The notes under the pieces: generated by a model
What the model was told of the DNA's origin: nothing
Database searches by the model: none
What the model saw: only the letters and a program-made list of their open reading frames with translations
Assembly (NCBI GenBank): GCA_947463335.1
Contig: CANHRF010000011.1
Location: 1 to 14,333, forward strand
Origin: Actinomycetota bacterium
GTDB taxonomy: Bacteria; Actinomycetota; Actinomycetes; Nanopelagicales; Nanopelagicaceae
Direction of reading: 5' to 3'
DNA: 14,333 nt
Position numbers and translations under genes: made by a program
Shown: positions 6,732 to 14,333 of the stretch, one piece after another
How positions within the stretch are numbered: position 1 is the first letter of the stretch
Layout: each line of letters begins with the position of its first letter

Positions 6732-8261
6732 TTATGCCTCCAATGAAGTAGCGGGTTTAGTATTTTTCATTCCTACGCTCTTTGGAGAAAGTCCAGAGAA
6801 ACGATGACCTGAAGAGAAGAACTTCCATCCGGCAAGCAAGCTGACCATCGGCTTGGTGAAGAAGAAGACTATGAGCAGATCAACAAGTGTTGTTAAGCCA
6901 AGTGTGAAGGCGAAACCTCTCACTCCACCGACTGCGAAGAAGTAGAGCAAGACGGCGGCGATAAGCGAAACCATATCCGCGACGATAATTGTGTGACGCG
7001 CCTTTAACCAGCCACTTTCAACTGCTGAGCGCAGCGAACGTCCCTCTCGCATCTCATCTCTGATTCTCTCAAAGTAGACGATAAACGAGTCAGCGGTAAC
7101 ACCGATCGCGACGATCGCTCCGGCAATGCCTGCCAACGTCAGGGTGAAGCCAACGGTTTCACCAAGGACTAAGAAGAGTAGATAAACCATAAGCGCAGCA
7201 ACTGCTAACGACCCCACGGTCACCACGCCAAGACCGCGATAGTAGAGAAGTGAATAAATCACTACGAGACCAAGACCCAATGCTCCTGCGAGCAAACCAG
7301 CATTTAACTGATCAGCGCCAAGCGTTGGTGATACTTGCTGAACTTCTCCGCGATCGAATGCAAGTGGTAGCGCTCCGTACTTCAAAACATTTGCAAGATC
7401 TTGTGCTTCAACTTGAGAGAAGGAACCAGTGATCTGTGCGTTACCAGATGGAATCGCTTCATTGATTCTTGGCGCTGAAACAACCAAACCATCAAGAACA
7501 ATTGCTACTTGATTCAGTGGCGAACCAAGTGATGTGACGCGACTAGTGAGAGCGCCAAAAGCTTTTGTACCTTCACCGTTAAATGTCAGAGATACGAACC
7601 AAGCCAAACCTTGTGCAGGATCGTAACCTGCTTCAGCCGCTGAGACTTGCTGTCCAAGTACTTCAGCTGGAGCGAGAATGTACTTTGCTCCACCATCACG
7701 CGAACAAGCAACGATCGTGTCAGCAGGCGAATCTGCTCCAGTTCCTTCTAGGTTGGCGGCGATAGAACAATCAAGTGCAGCAAAACGGTTATTTAATTCA
7801 TCGGTTACACCAGCAACCGGAGTGGCTGCAGTTGAAGTATCAGTTGGGTTGGGAACTCCTGCAGTTTCGGCAAGTACTTGGCGGAAGCGAAGTTCAGCTG
7901 TCTGTCCGACTAGATCAACTACGCGGCGACCGCTATCACCAGGAACTGAGATAACAATTTGGCGGTTTGTTCCGCTGCCTTGCGCGGTAACTTCGCTTTC
8001 AGCCACACCAAGTGAGTCAACGCGTTGGCGAATAATCGAGACTGCTTGATCGATCGCCTCAGATGTAATCTTGTTGGCATCGTTAGATGCGCGTGGTTGT
8101 AGCGTCACGCTTGTTCCGCCGCGCAGATCGAGTCCGAGACGAACTGATGTCGCACCCTGAATGAAGGTGGTCAAAATCAGACCGAGCAGAATTACGGCAA
8201 GGATCGCAAGCGAGCGGCCTGAGCGGGCAGCGCTCTTCACATTTTTATTTGGTGTGGACAT
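6732..8261 (-). CDS. secD: Protein translocase subunit SecD
   Basis: A 509-residue RND-type membrane protein. One helix (about 17-37) is followed by the signature LGLDLRGGTSVTL (42-54), a large external P1 region, and five helices from about 318 to 475. The fourth-helix motif AIGVTADSFIVYFERIRDE (385-403) carries the conserved aspartate D391 implicated in proton use. Its external region includes a stretch of about 130-195 with two cysteines, C165 and C186. The ATG lies 11 bases after the ruvB stop. No Shine-Dalgarno is visible before it (the bases read TCTGCTCCT), so translation probably depends on ribosomes finishing ruvB. The usual neighbour yajC, which normally precedes secD, is missing. 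Confidence 0.96.
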   Translation of the reverse strand: MSTPNKNVKSAARSGRSLAILAVILLGLILTTFIQGATSVRLGLDLRGGTSVTLQPRASNDANKITSEAIDQAVSIIRQRVDSLGVAESEVTAQGSGTNRQIVISVPGDSGRRVVDLVGQTAELRFRQVLAETAGVPNPTDTSTAATPVAGVTDELNNRFAALDCSIAANLEGTGADSPADTIVACSRDGGAKYILAPAEVLGQQVSAAEAGYDPAQGLAWFVSLTFNGEGTKAFGALTSRVTSLGSPLNQVAIVLDGLVVSAPRINEAIPSGNAQITGSFSQVEAQDLANVLKYGALPLAFDRGEVQQVSPTLGADQLNAGLLAGALGLGLVVIYSLLYYRGLGVVTVGSLAVAALMVYLLFLVLGETVGFTLTLAGIAGAIVAIGVTADSFIVYFERIRDEMREGRSLRSAVESGWLKARHTIIVADMVSLIAAVLLYFFAVGGVRGFAFTLGLTTLVDLLIVFFFTKPMVSLLAGWKFFSSGHRFSGLSPKSVGMKNTKPATSLEA

Positions 8262-8272
8262 AGGAGCAGAGT

Positions 8273-9325
8273 CTAGGCGTCAATGGCGGGTGTGTCGAAA
8301 AGCGTCGCAACTCCCGCGGGCGGGGTTCGACCAATATGTGACCAACCTTGCGCTGTAGCAACTCTGCCTCGAGGAGTGCGGGCCATAAAGCCATTTCTAA
8401 CTAAGAACGGCTCAGCTACCGACTCAACTGTCTCGGTCTCCTCCCCGACAGCGATCGCCAGAGTGGAGAGACCAACCGGTCCCCCATTAAAGCGCTCGAT
8501 TAGCGCAAGTAAAACTGCGCGATCTAAACGATCTAGACCTTTCTCATCAACTTCATACATTTCAAGTGCTGCCATGGCATCAGCGTGAGTCAAATGGTTT
8601 GCGCCCTTAGCACCAGAACGCACCTGCGCATAATCTCTTACCCGGCGAAGCAAGCGATTGGCGATACGCGGTGTTCCGCGAGACCTACTTGCGACTTCTT
8701 CTACCGCTTTGGCATCGATTTCTAATTGCAAGAGCGCAGCGCTTCTGCGCAGTACCTCTTCGAGTTCGCTCTCTTCATAGAAATCTAAATGTGCGGTAAA
8801 TCCAAAACGATCACGAAGTGGGCTTGGCAATAAGCCTGCACGAGTTGTTGCGCCAACCAAGGTAAAGCGCGGTAGCTGCAGTGGAATTGCAGTTGCTCCC
8901 GGACCTTTTCCGACAATTACATCAACTCGAAAATCTTCCATCGCTAAATAAAGAAGTTCTTCCGCTGGACGAGGCAGACGATGAATCTCGTCCAAGAAAA
9001 GAATTTCACCTTCTACAAGTGACGATAAAATCGCCGCCAGATCACCAGCGTGTGTAATCGCGGGACCGCTAGTAATTCGTATCGGTGTCTGCATCTCACT
9101 TGCCAGAATCAAAGCCAAAGTAGTTTTACCGAGCCCCGGTGGGCCGGATAAGAGAATGTGGTCTGCCGCTGAATTACGCTGTCGCGCCGCGGTGAGTAGA
9201 ACATCGATCTGATCGCAGACTCGCTGCTGTCCAATGAACTCTTTGAGAGTCTTGGGACGCAAGGCGTGCTCGGCAGCCGAATCTTCATTGGCGAATTCAG
9301 AAGAAATTAGACGGTCATCGCTCAT
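8273..9325 (-). CDS. ruvB: Holliday junction branch migration ATPase RuvB
   Basis: A 350-residue AAA+ motor that drives branch migration of Holliday junctions together with RuvA. Visible elements are Walker [10 protein letters not shown] (61-69), Walker B LFLDEIHR (109-116, D112 and E113), sensor 1 LVGATTRAG (156-164), the arginine finger R171 in SPLRDRFG, sensor 2 [10 protein letters not shown] (216-225) and the C-terminal winged-helix DNA-binding domain ending near RTPRGR (316-321). Length is normal. The ATG follows the ruvA stop after only two bases, with GGAAG six bases before the ATG, inside the end of ruvA. The ruvC-ruvA-ruvB order in one unit is standard. No LexA-type SOS box was seen in the short gaps around it. 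Confidence 0.98.
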   Translation of the reverse strand: MSDDRLISSEFANEDSAAEHALRPKTLKEFIGQQRVCDQIDVLLTAARQRNSAADHILLSGPPGLGKTTLALILASEMQTPIRITSGPAITHAGDLAAILSSLVEGEILFLDEIHRLPRPAEELLYLAMEDFRVDVIVGKGPGATAIPLQLPRFTLVGATTRAGLLPSPLRDRFGFTAHLDFYEESELEEVLRRSAALLQLEIDAKAVEEVASRSRGTPRIANRLLRRVRDYAQVRSGAKGANHLTHADAMAALEMYEVDEKGLDRLDRAVLLALIERFNGGPVGLSTLAIAVGEETETVESVAEPFLVRNGFMARTPRGRVATAQGWSHIGRTPPAGVATLFDTPAIDA

Positions 9326-9327
9326 AA

Positions 9328-9933
9328 CTATCTTCCGCCTTTTTGCAGCGCGCGCTTTAACAACTCAGAGAGTTCAGCGGAATTAGCGTCGCCGCCTTCT
9401 TCTGCAATTTGATTAACCACGTTTGTGATCGCTCCATCGGCTTCTCTGGCACTAAAACCTAGTGAGATAAGCGCGCTCGATAACTGTTCACGCCAAATAG
9501 GTTGATGATGCGCAATCTTTTCTCCCGATCCAAAGTCGGAGAGTTTCCCCTTTAACTCCAGAATAAGCCGCTGCGCGCCTTTACGTCCGATACCAGGAAC
9601 TTTCTCGATCGCCGAAATATCTTCTTGCGCAACAGCTAAGCCGAGTTGAGTTGGTGAAAGCGCAGAAACAATTGACATAGCAACTTTGGGGCCAATTCCG
9701 CTGACTGTTTGAACTAACTCAAAGAGCGCGCGCGATCCATCATCAAGAAAGCCAAAGAGCGTCAAGGAATCTTCACGAACCACCAGAGTTGTGAAGAATT
9801 GTGCTGGAGCGCCAATATTTAAAACTCCACTTGTTGCGGGTGTGATGATTAGCGAGATTCCTACACCGCCAACCTCAACAACGACTCGATCTGATGTCAG
9901 CGAACGAACAACTCCGTTTATAGAGGAAATCAT
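9328..9933 (-). CDS. ruvA: Holliday junction DNA-binding protein RuvA
   Basis: A 201-residue protein that binds the four-way junction as a tetramer and recruits RuvB. It has the N-terminal OB-fold (about 1-62, [12 protein letters not shown]) and two helix-hairpin-helix motifs, [14 protein letters not shown] (77-90) and [19 protein letters not shown] (112-130). A poorly conserved linker leads to the C-terminal RuvB-binding domain (about 150-198). The reading frame is open further upstream to an ATG at 10020, but the family starts with MI(x)SxxG, so the ATG at 9933 (MISSINGVV) is chosen. It overlaps the ruvC stop as ATGA, and GGTAGG lies close upstream. The longer version would add 29 residues encoded within ruvC and unlike any RuvA I know. 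Confidence 0.96.
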   Translation of the reverse strand: MISSINGVVRSLTSDRVVVEVGGVGISLIITPATSGVLNIGAPAQFFTTLVVREDSLTLFGFLDDGSRALFELVQTVSGIGPKVAMSIVSALSPTQLGLAVAQEDISAIEKVPGIGRKGAQRLILELKGKLSDFGSGEKIAHHQPIWREQLSSALISLGFSAREADGAITNVVNQIAEEGGDANSAELSELLKRALQKGGR

Positions 9934-10484
9934 TTGCCTACCAACTTCGCTAAACGGCTCTTTTCCGCAGCCAGCGCTGTCGCCAACTTTGAATCTCCCG
10001 AACCACGCCAGATGTGACATATGGCCAGCGCCAACGCATCGGTGCTATCGACAGGTTTTGGAATCTCTTTCAATGAGAGCAGGCGCTTAACCATCTCGGC
10101 GACTTGAACTTTATTTGCGCGACCTGATCCAGTTACCGCCGCCTTAACTTCACTTGGTGTGTGCATCACAACCGGTATCCCAGCGCGCGCTGCAACTAGC
10201 AAAGCAATACCTGCAGCCTGGCCAGTTCCCATAACTGTTCGCACATTGTGTTGCGAAAAGACGCGTTCAACCGCGACAACATCGGGACGATTTGCATCCA
10301 CCCATTGCGTTAACTCACGTTCTAGTTGCAATAAACGAAGTTCTAGAGCCGTGGTGCTAGGAGTCAAGATTACTCCGACATCGATTAAGCGAAGAGGCGA
10401 ACCAGGCGCACCTTCGATCACGCCAACGCCACAGCGAGTCAGGCCTGGGTCAACGCCCAAGACGCGAATTTCTCGTTGGCTCAT
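9930..10484 (-). CDS. ruvC: Crossover junction endodeoxyribonuclease RuvC
   Basis: A 184-residue resolvase of normal length that cuts Holliday junctions in pairs of symmetric nicks. The four acidic active-site residues are present at the expected spacing: D12 in [12 protein letters not shown]73 in AVERVF, and D146 and D149 in [12 protein letters not shown]. The SQHN segment (77-80) and the [20 protein letters not shown] region (109-128) are also typical. It starts 33 bases after the yebC stop with only a weak ribosome-binding site (TGAAG close to the ATG). Its stop overlaps the ruvA start by four bases. It is coupled to ruvAB in the usual order. Confidence 0.97.
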   Translation of the reverse strand: MSQREIRVLGVDPGLTRCGVGVIEGAPGSPLRLIDVGVILTPSTTALELRLLQLERELTQWVDANRPDVVAVERVFSQHNVRTVMGTGQAAGIALLVAARAGIPVVMHTPSEVKAAVTGSGRANKVQVAEMVKRLLSLKEIPKPVDSTDALALAICHIWRGSGDSKLATALAAEKSRLAKLVGK

Positions 10485-10517
10485 AACTTCAAAGCCTACG
10501 ACGGGAAGTGCGTGAGG

Positions 10518-11270
10518 TTAGGAAAGGCTCGCCATAACTTCATCGGAGACATCGAAGTTACTGAAGACATTTTGCACATCATCTAACTCTTCAATCGCAT
10601 CGATTAGTTCAAAGACCTTAGTAGCGCCCTCAGCATCTAATGGAATCGTCATTGAAGGCAGGAATGAAGAATCAGCAGATTCGTAATCAATACCAGCCGT
10701 CTGTAGCGCAGTACGAGCAACAACCAAATCACTCGCTTCGCAAACAACTTCGAAGGACTCCCCTAGATCATTTACCTCTTCTGCTCCAGCTTCAAGTACC
10801 GCTTCTAGAATCTTCTCTTCAGTCACGCCATCAACCTTATTCACAATAATTACACCCTTGCGGTTGAAGAGATAGGCAACAGATCCAGGATCTGCCATTG
10901 ATCCGCCATTGCGAGTTACCGCAACGCGTACTTCAGATGCAGCGCGATTGCGATTATCAGATAAACACTCAATCATTATGGCGACACCATTTGGACCGTA
11001 GCCCTCGTACATAATCGTCTGCCAATCTGCACCACCTGATTCCAAACCAGCGCCGCGCTTTACAGCGCGTTCAATATTGTCCGCTGGCATTGAATTTTTC
11101 TTCGCCTTTGCAATTGCGTCAAAGAGGGTTGGGTTGCCATCAACATCAGGACCACCATTTCGCGAAGCAACCTCAATCGCTTTGATCAACTTAGCGAAAT
11201 TTTTAGCGCGACGGCTATCGATAACCGCCTTCTTATGCTTGGTCGTTGCCCATTTGGAATGGCCGGACAT
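10518..11270 (-). CDS. yebC: YebC/TACO1 family translation factor
   Basis: A 250-residue protein with the family signature [15 protein letters not shown] at the start, [15 protein letters not shown] (61-75), [15 protein letters not shown] (87-101) and [12 protein letters not shown]. Length is typical. Older annotation calls the family a DNA-binding transcriptional regulator. Later work on YebC and mitochondrial TACO1 links it to relieving ribosome stalling on proline-rich sequences, and I favour that role. It has a good ribosome-binding site, GAGGTG (11282-11277), six bases before the ATG. It follows pdxT after 48 A/T-rich bases. Placement directly before ruvC is conserved in many bacteria. 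Confidence 0.96.
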   Translation of the reverse strand: MSGHSKWATTKHKKAVIDSRRAKNFAKLIKAIEVASRNGGPDVDGNPTLFDAIAKAKKNSMPADNIERAVKRGAGLESGGADWQTIMYEGYGPNGVAIMIECLSDNRNRAASEVRVAVTRNGGSMADPGSVAYLFNRKGVIIVNKVDGVTEEKILEAVLEAGAEEVNDLGESFEVVCEASDLVVARTALQTAGIDYESADSSFLPSMTIPLDAEGATKVFELIDAIEELDDVQNVFSNFDVSDEVMASLS

Positions 11271-11318
11271 TTAAAACACCTCAATCAATTTCGAAAGGAT
11301 AAAAAGAAATTTACCCGG

Positions 11319-11912
11319 TTACTTTATCGCGCCGGCACAGACTTGATCAAAGAAGTAGCGATGCACGCGTAAATCGCCCGTCAACTCGGGATGAAATGAG
11401 GTAGCCAACAAGCTGCCTTGGCGCACGGCCACCGGGCGTCTAACTCCATCGCCACGATCGACCTCGGATAAGACAACGACTTTCTCGCCAACTGCTTCTA
11501 CCCACGGCGCACGAATGAAAACTGCGCGCAAAGTTTCACCGCTAAATTTCAGATCGCTCTCAAAAGAATCAACTTGGCGACCAAAGGCGTTTCGACGAAC
11601 TGTCATATCTATTCCGCCAAAGGTTGCCTGGCCCTGCGCTCCATCAATAATCCGATCGGCTAACAAGATCATTCCTGCGCACGAACCATAAACCGGCATG
11701 CCAGATGCAATTCGATCTCTAATCGGTTGCAAGATCTCAAAAGTTTGCGCCAGCAGAGCGATAGTTGTTGATTCGCCACCGGGAAGAATTAAAGCATCTA
11801 CTTCATCTAGCTCTTCAGGTCGTCGCACCGTTAGGCCAGCGTGACCAGATGCTTTTACCGCCTCAATATGTTCGCGAAAATCGCCTTGCAGCGCGAGAAC
11901 ACCAATCTTCAT
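11319..11912 (-). CDS. pdxT: Glutaminase subunit of pyridoxal 5'-phosphate synthase (PdxT)
   Basis: A 197-residue class I glutamine amidotransferase that releases ammonia from glutamine and passes it to PdxS. Catalytic features are complete: the nucleophile C78 in [10 protein letters not shown], the H174-E176 pair in SFHPELTGD, and the glutamine-binding LPGGESTT (43-50). The segment [14 protein letters not shown] (105-118) is characteristic of PdxT. The ATG lies 14 bases after the pdxS stop, and no Shine-Dalgarno-like sequence precedes it (GATCAACCGCTAA), so coupling to pdxS translation is likely. Pairing with pdxS is the normal arrangement of the deoxyxylulose-5-phosphate-independent vitamin B6 pathway. 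Confidence 0.97.
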   Translation of the reverse strand: MKIGVLALQGDFREHIEAVKASGHAGLTVRRPEELDEVDALILPGGESTTIALLAQTFEILQPIRDRIASGMPVYGSCAGMILLADRIIDGAQGQATFGGIDMTVRRNAFGRQVDSFESDLKFSGETLRAVFIRAPWVEAVGEKVVVLSEVDRGDGVRRPVAVRQGSLLATSFHPELTGDLRVHRYFFDQVCAGAIK

Positions 11913-11926
11913 TTAGCGGTTGATCG

Positions 11927-12814
11927 TTACCAGCCACGATCGGCTAAGCGATGTGGTGCAGGAAGATCTGCAACATTGATTCCAACCATTGCATCTCCTA
12001 ATCCACGAGATACATCAGCTAGAACTTTGGCATCTTCAAAGAATGTAGTCGCCTTAACGCAAGCTGCGGCGCGAGTTGCTGGATCTCCAGATTTGAAAAT
12101 ACCGGAACCGATAAAGACGCCATCTGCGCCCATCTGCATCATTAAGGCAGCATCTGCCGGAGTTGCGATTCCACCAGCGGTGAATAGAACTACTGGAAGT
12201 TTTCCAGTTTCAGCAACCTCTTTAACTAGCGCAAATGGAGCCTGTAGCTCTTTGGCAGCAACATAAAGTTCATCTTCGCGCATCGAAGATAAGCGACGAA
12301 TCTCGCCACCGATCTTGCGCATATGCATCATGGCATTTGAAACATCGCCAGTGCCGGCCTCGCCCTTGGAGCGAATCATGGCTGCACCTTCATTGATGCG
12401 ACGTAGCGCTTCTCCTAAATTAGTTGCACCACAGACAAACGGAACTTTGAAATCCCACTTATCGATGTGGTTTTCATAATCTGCTGGTGTTAAAACTTCG
12501 GATTCATCAATGTAATCAACACCGAGAGATTCGAGAATACGCGCTTCTACAAAGTGACCAATGCGCGCCTTCGCCATTACCGGAATCGTCACGGCGGCCT
12601 TAATCTTTTCAATCATGTCTGGATCTGACATACGGGCGACTCCGCCTTGTGCGCGGATATCTGCCGGAACACGTTCCAGCGCCATAACAGCGCAAGCGCC
12701 AGCATCTTGCGCAATCTTGGCCTGCTCGGCATTAACGACATCCATAATGACGCCGCCCTTTAGCATCTCTGCCATTCCGCGCTTTACGCGCGCTGTGCCG
12801 ACTGCATCTGACAT
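11927..12814 (-). CDS. pdxS: Pyridoxal 5'-phosphate synthase, synthase subunit PdxS
   Basis: A 295-residue (beta/alpha)8 barrel that makes pyridoxal 5'-phosphate from ribose 5-phosphate, glyceraldehyde 3-phosphate and ammonia from PdxT. Key residues are visible: D25 in GGVIMDVVN, the lysine forming the sugar Schiff base K82 in [12 protein letters not shown]150 in [11 protein letters not shown], and phosphate-binding loops [12 protein letters not shown] (212-223) and FIGSGIF (234-240). It has the strongest ribosome-binding site in the window, GAGGAG (12826-12821), six bases before the ATG. A 49-base gap separates it from the DUF3048 gene, so an internal promoter is possible, though I saw only a poor TTG...TAGCTA match. 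No PdxR-type regulator is adjacent. Confidence 0.98.
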   Translation of the reverse strand: MSDAVGTARVKRGMAEMLKGGVIMDVVNAEQAKIAQDAGACAVMALERVPADIRAQGGVARMSDPDMIEKIKAAVTIPVMAKARIGHFVEARILESLGVDYIDESEVLTPADYENHIDKWDFKVPFVCGATNLGEALRRINEGAAMIRSKGEAGTGDVSNAMMHMRKIGGEIRRLSSMREDELYVAAKELQAPFALVKEVAETGKLPVVLFTAGGIATPADAALMMQMGADGVFIGSGIFKSGDPATRAAACVKATTFFEDAKVLADVSRGLGDAMVGINVADLPAPHRLADRGW

Positions 12815-12863
12815 GACTTACTCCTCAAGAATTAGCTAAAACGTTGAAAGCCTTGGCGCAATA

Positions 12864-13934
12864 CTACTTTGAGTCTGGCGCGGTCGCATCTTTGTTCTTT
12901 ATCACCGGAACAGGCGTAAATACTGGCTCTTTATCGGTTAGCGCTATCCAAATCTGACCTGGAGCGAATTTGATTTCTTCTCCTGCAAGCGTCTTCCAAG
13001 TTGTGCCCTGCTCACCACTTGGTCTACTCCAGGTCGCAGCGATCGCAAGACCGTCGCGAAGAATAAAACCTTTACCAGTGCCGACTGTCTGCGAATAAGG
13101 GGTTACTCCCCCACCTTTATCGCGATAGATCGAGTCAGTAATTGAAACAAGTTGAATAACAAAGGTGGTCGGACCGAGATGTACTCCTGATGCAGATAAA
13201 TTAGCTGCATCTTTATATTCAAGTAACCAACGCTTCTCGGTCTTTGACCAATTCGCAATATATGAGTGTGCTGGCCAAGAAACTTTTACGGAAGATATCG
13301 CTGTACCCGTCTCGGGTTTCTCACCGAAACTCCAGCCGACTGGTTTGGAGACTGCTACTGGTAATTGAGCTTCGGCAACATTGGCCATCAACTTCTGCGC
13401 TTGCAACATCATCGCAGTCGGTGGCCTGCGCACCGGATCTGTGGTGTAAATCTTTGGAGACTGACGCTGCGCTCCTAGATTTTCTAGATTTGCCTCGGCG
13501 ATGACTGGAAGCAACTTGCGCTGTGCTCCGCTATAGGCAAACGCAACTCTTCCAAATTGTTCTAATATTTCTAAATCTGAGATTCGTGCACTGCGCACTG
13601 GGCCGATCACCGCCGGTAACTTGGAACTGAAAATTGCTGCTAGGCGAGTTAGGCCACCTTCAACTTGTTCAATGTAAACAATGTCGGCATCTTCCAAACC
13701 CGCTTGAGGATGCGCCGCGGAAGTGTCGTCAATCTTTACCGCCAATATTGGACCATCGGTACCGATACGACCGCTCAATGAATTTCGCGGCTCTTCCTTC
13801 TTAACGTCCGGCAAAATTGAAACACCTTTATCGGATACGAATGAGTTGAAGAGCGCAAGTGCGACGATCACAATCGAGGCGAATCCCGCACAGCGAACAA
13901 ATAATTTTCTAGAGAACATCAGCTTCAAATTCAT
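12864..13934 (-). CDS. DUF3048 (YerB-like) membrane-anchored envelope protein
   Basis: A 356-residue protein with a basic N-terminus and one membrane helix (about 16-34), then a large external part. The DUF3048 hallmarks are AVKIDDTSAAHPQAGLEDADIVY (from 65), EGGLTRLAAIF (92-102) and IGPVRSARISD (110-120). The C-terminal DUF3048_C part includes TPYSQTVGTGKGFILRDG (278-295) and GQIWIAL. Function is unknown; YerB of Bacillus is described as a putative lipoprotein, and here no lipobox cysteine follows the helix, so it is probably anchored by the helix itself. The start is uncertain: the ATG at 13934 overlaps the upstream gene by 26 bases, and an ATG at 13919 (five residues shorter, with a weak GAAG before it) is nearly as good. 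It lies directly ahead of pdxS. Confidence 0.88.
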   Translation of the reverse strand: MNLKLMFSRKLFVRCAGFASIVIVALALFNSFVSDKGVSILPDVKKEEPRNSLSGRIGTDGPILAVKIDDTSAAHPQAGLEDADIVYIEQVEGGLTRLAAIFSSKLPAVIGPVRSARISDLEILEQFGRVAFAYSGAQRKLLPVIAEANLENLGAQRQSPKIYTTDPVRRPPTAMMLQAQKLMANVAEAQLPVAVSKPVGWSFGEKPETGTAISSVKVSWPAHSYIANWSKTEKRWLLEYKDAANLSASGVHLGPTTFVIQLVSITDSIYRDKGGGVTPYSQTVGTGKGFILRDGLAIAATWSRPSGEQGTTWKTLAGEEIKFAPGQIWIALTDKEPVFTPVPVIKNKDATAPDSK

Positions 13935-14333
13935 ATGTCACTGGCAACGGAGCGGTGCCGGCTAATCGAAAAATCTTGAAAACAGGCTTTGCTCTTACCA
14001 TCTGTGTTCGAGTTACAGCATCAACATGCAACGCCATGGCAACGCGGATCTTGTCAGTTAACTCTGAAAGTTCGCGCAGTAGATCCTTCTCGATCGCTCC
14101 GTCGACTAAGTGCCCGTCATTTAGAAGTAATCCGAGCGCTCCTGAAAGTCCGCTCTCTGCTTGCGAACGAGTCTGCATCTGGGCATCACGCGCTTGGTGA
14201 GCCGCGGCAGTTAAAAGTAGCGATGAAGCAGGATCAGCCAAATCGCTCTTCGCAATCTCTAACGCGACAGCGGCGCGACGTTGCAATAAACCATCGAGAT
14301 TTGCCCAACTTGTTTCCACGCGATGATGTAAAC
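13909..14333 (-). CDS. LemA-like hypothetical protein, C-terminal part (cut by right edge)
   Basis: A reading frame entering from the right edge and ending at a TAG (13911-13909), with 140 codons visible. The visible part begins LHHRVETSWANLDGLLQRRA, a pattern shared by LemA proteins and by a set of actinobacterial hypothetical proteins (helical, W..LD..L.RR). It is followed by alanine-rich helices and a C-terminal FRLAGTAPLPVTYEFEAD. There is an in-frame GTG at 14319, but the family pattern continues upstream of it to the edge without a stop, so I treat that GTG as an internal valine and the gene as 5'-truncated. An N-terminal membrane helix is expected outside the window. It overlaps the DUF3048 start by up to 26 bases. 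Function is unknown, and an envelope role is only inferred. Confidence 0.68.
   Translation of the reverse strand, partial: LHHRVETSWANLDGLLQRRAAVALEIAKSDLADPASSLLLTAAAHQARDAQMQTRSQAESGLSGALGLLLNDGHLVDGAIEKDLLRELSELTDKIRVAMALHVDAVTRTQMVRAKPVFKIFRLAGTAPLPVTYEFEADVL

Noticed and set aside
7678..8049. 123-codon open frame on the plus strand within secD
   Set aside because: It is antisense to the SecD external domain, has no recognisable domain, and its composition is what the reverse of Ala/Thr/Ser codons gives.
8262..8588. AGGAG on the plus strand at 8262 followed by an open frame from 8283
   Set aside because: The spacing of 16 bases is too long, and the frame is the mirror of conserved RuvB C-terminal sequence.
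9934..10020. 29-residue N-terminal extension of RuvA
   Set aside because: The extension lies inside ruvC, is unlike any RuvA N-terminus, and the ATG at 9933 gives the family-typical start and an ATGA overlap.
11271..11318. Possible terminator in the pdxT-yebC gap (AATTTC-N13-GAAATT with a T-run)
   Set aside because: The stem is A/T-rich and weak, and the T-run lies in the loop rather than after the stem.

Overview
This window is a densely packed block of housekeeping genes. It most likely comes from the chromosome of a small-genome actinobacterium. The order (aspS-)hisS - metallo-beta-lactamase hydrolase - DUF349 - rel - secF - secD - ruvB - ruvA - ruvC - yebC - pdxT - pdxS follows the arrangement I recall for Mycobacterium and Streptomyces. 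Here GC is moderate (mid to high 40s % in lines sampled by eye), intergenic gaps are mostly 0-50 bases, and several familiar neighbours (ppiB, apt, yajC) are absent. That combination points to a streamlined freshwater lineage such as the acI group (Nanopelagicales, 'Ca. Planktophila'-like). This assignment is an inference and no marker in the window proves it.

Layout from left to right. Positions 1-2013 (minus strand) hold a three-gene unit read right to left: a glyoxalase II-like hydrolase, hisS, and the first codons of aspS, which runs off the left edge. A 144-base divergent spacer (2014-2157) separates it from a lone plus-strand gene, a 442-residue DUF349 protein (2158-3486). This gene meets rel tail to tail, and their stop codons share the bases TTAA. 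From 3483 to the right edge everything is on the minus strand in one apparent transcription unit, read right to left: a LemA-like protein (cut by the right edge), a membrane-anchored DUF3048 protein, pdxS, pdxT, yebC, ruvC, ruvA, ruvB, secD, secF and rel. No gap in it exceeds 49 bases. The only intergenic stretch over 100 bases in the window is 2014-2157.

How the genes work together: HisRS and AspRS charge tRNAs, and YebC assists translation. Rel makes and degrades (p)ppGpp when charged tRNA is scarce. PdxST makes pyridoxal phosphate. RuvABC moves and cuts Holliday junctions. SecDF is the proton-driven accessory of the Sec translocon. No mobile element, CRISPR array, tRNA, rRNA or riboswitch was recognised.

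I found no convincing new biological system. The points most worth a second look are the missing yajC/apt/ppiB genes, the tail-to-tail DUF349/rel junction with an inverted repeat beside it, the apparent overlap of two divergent promoters, the absence of a Shine-Dalgarno at secD and pdxT, and two poorly characterised envelope genes upstream of pdxS.
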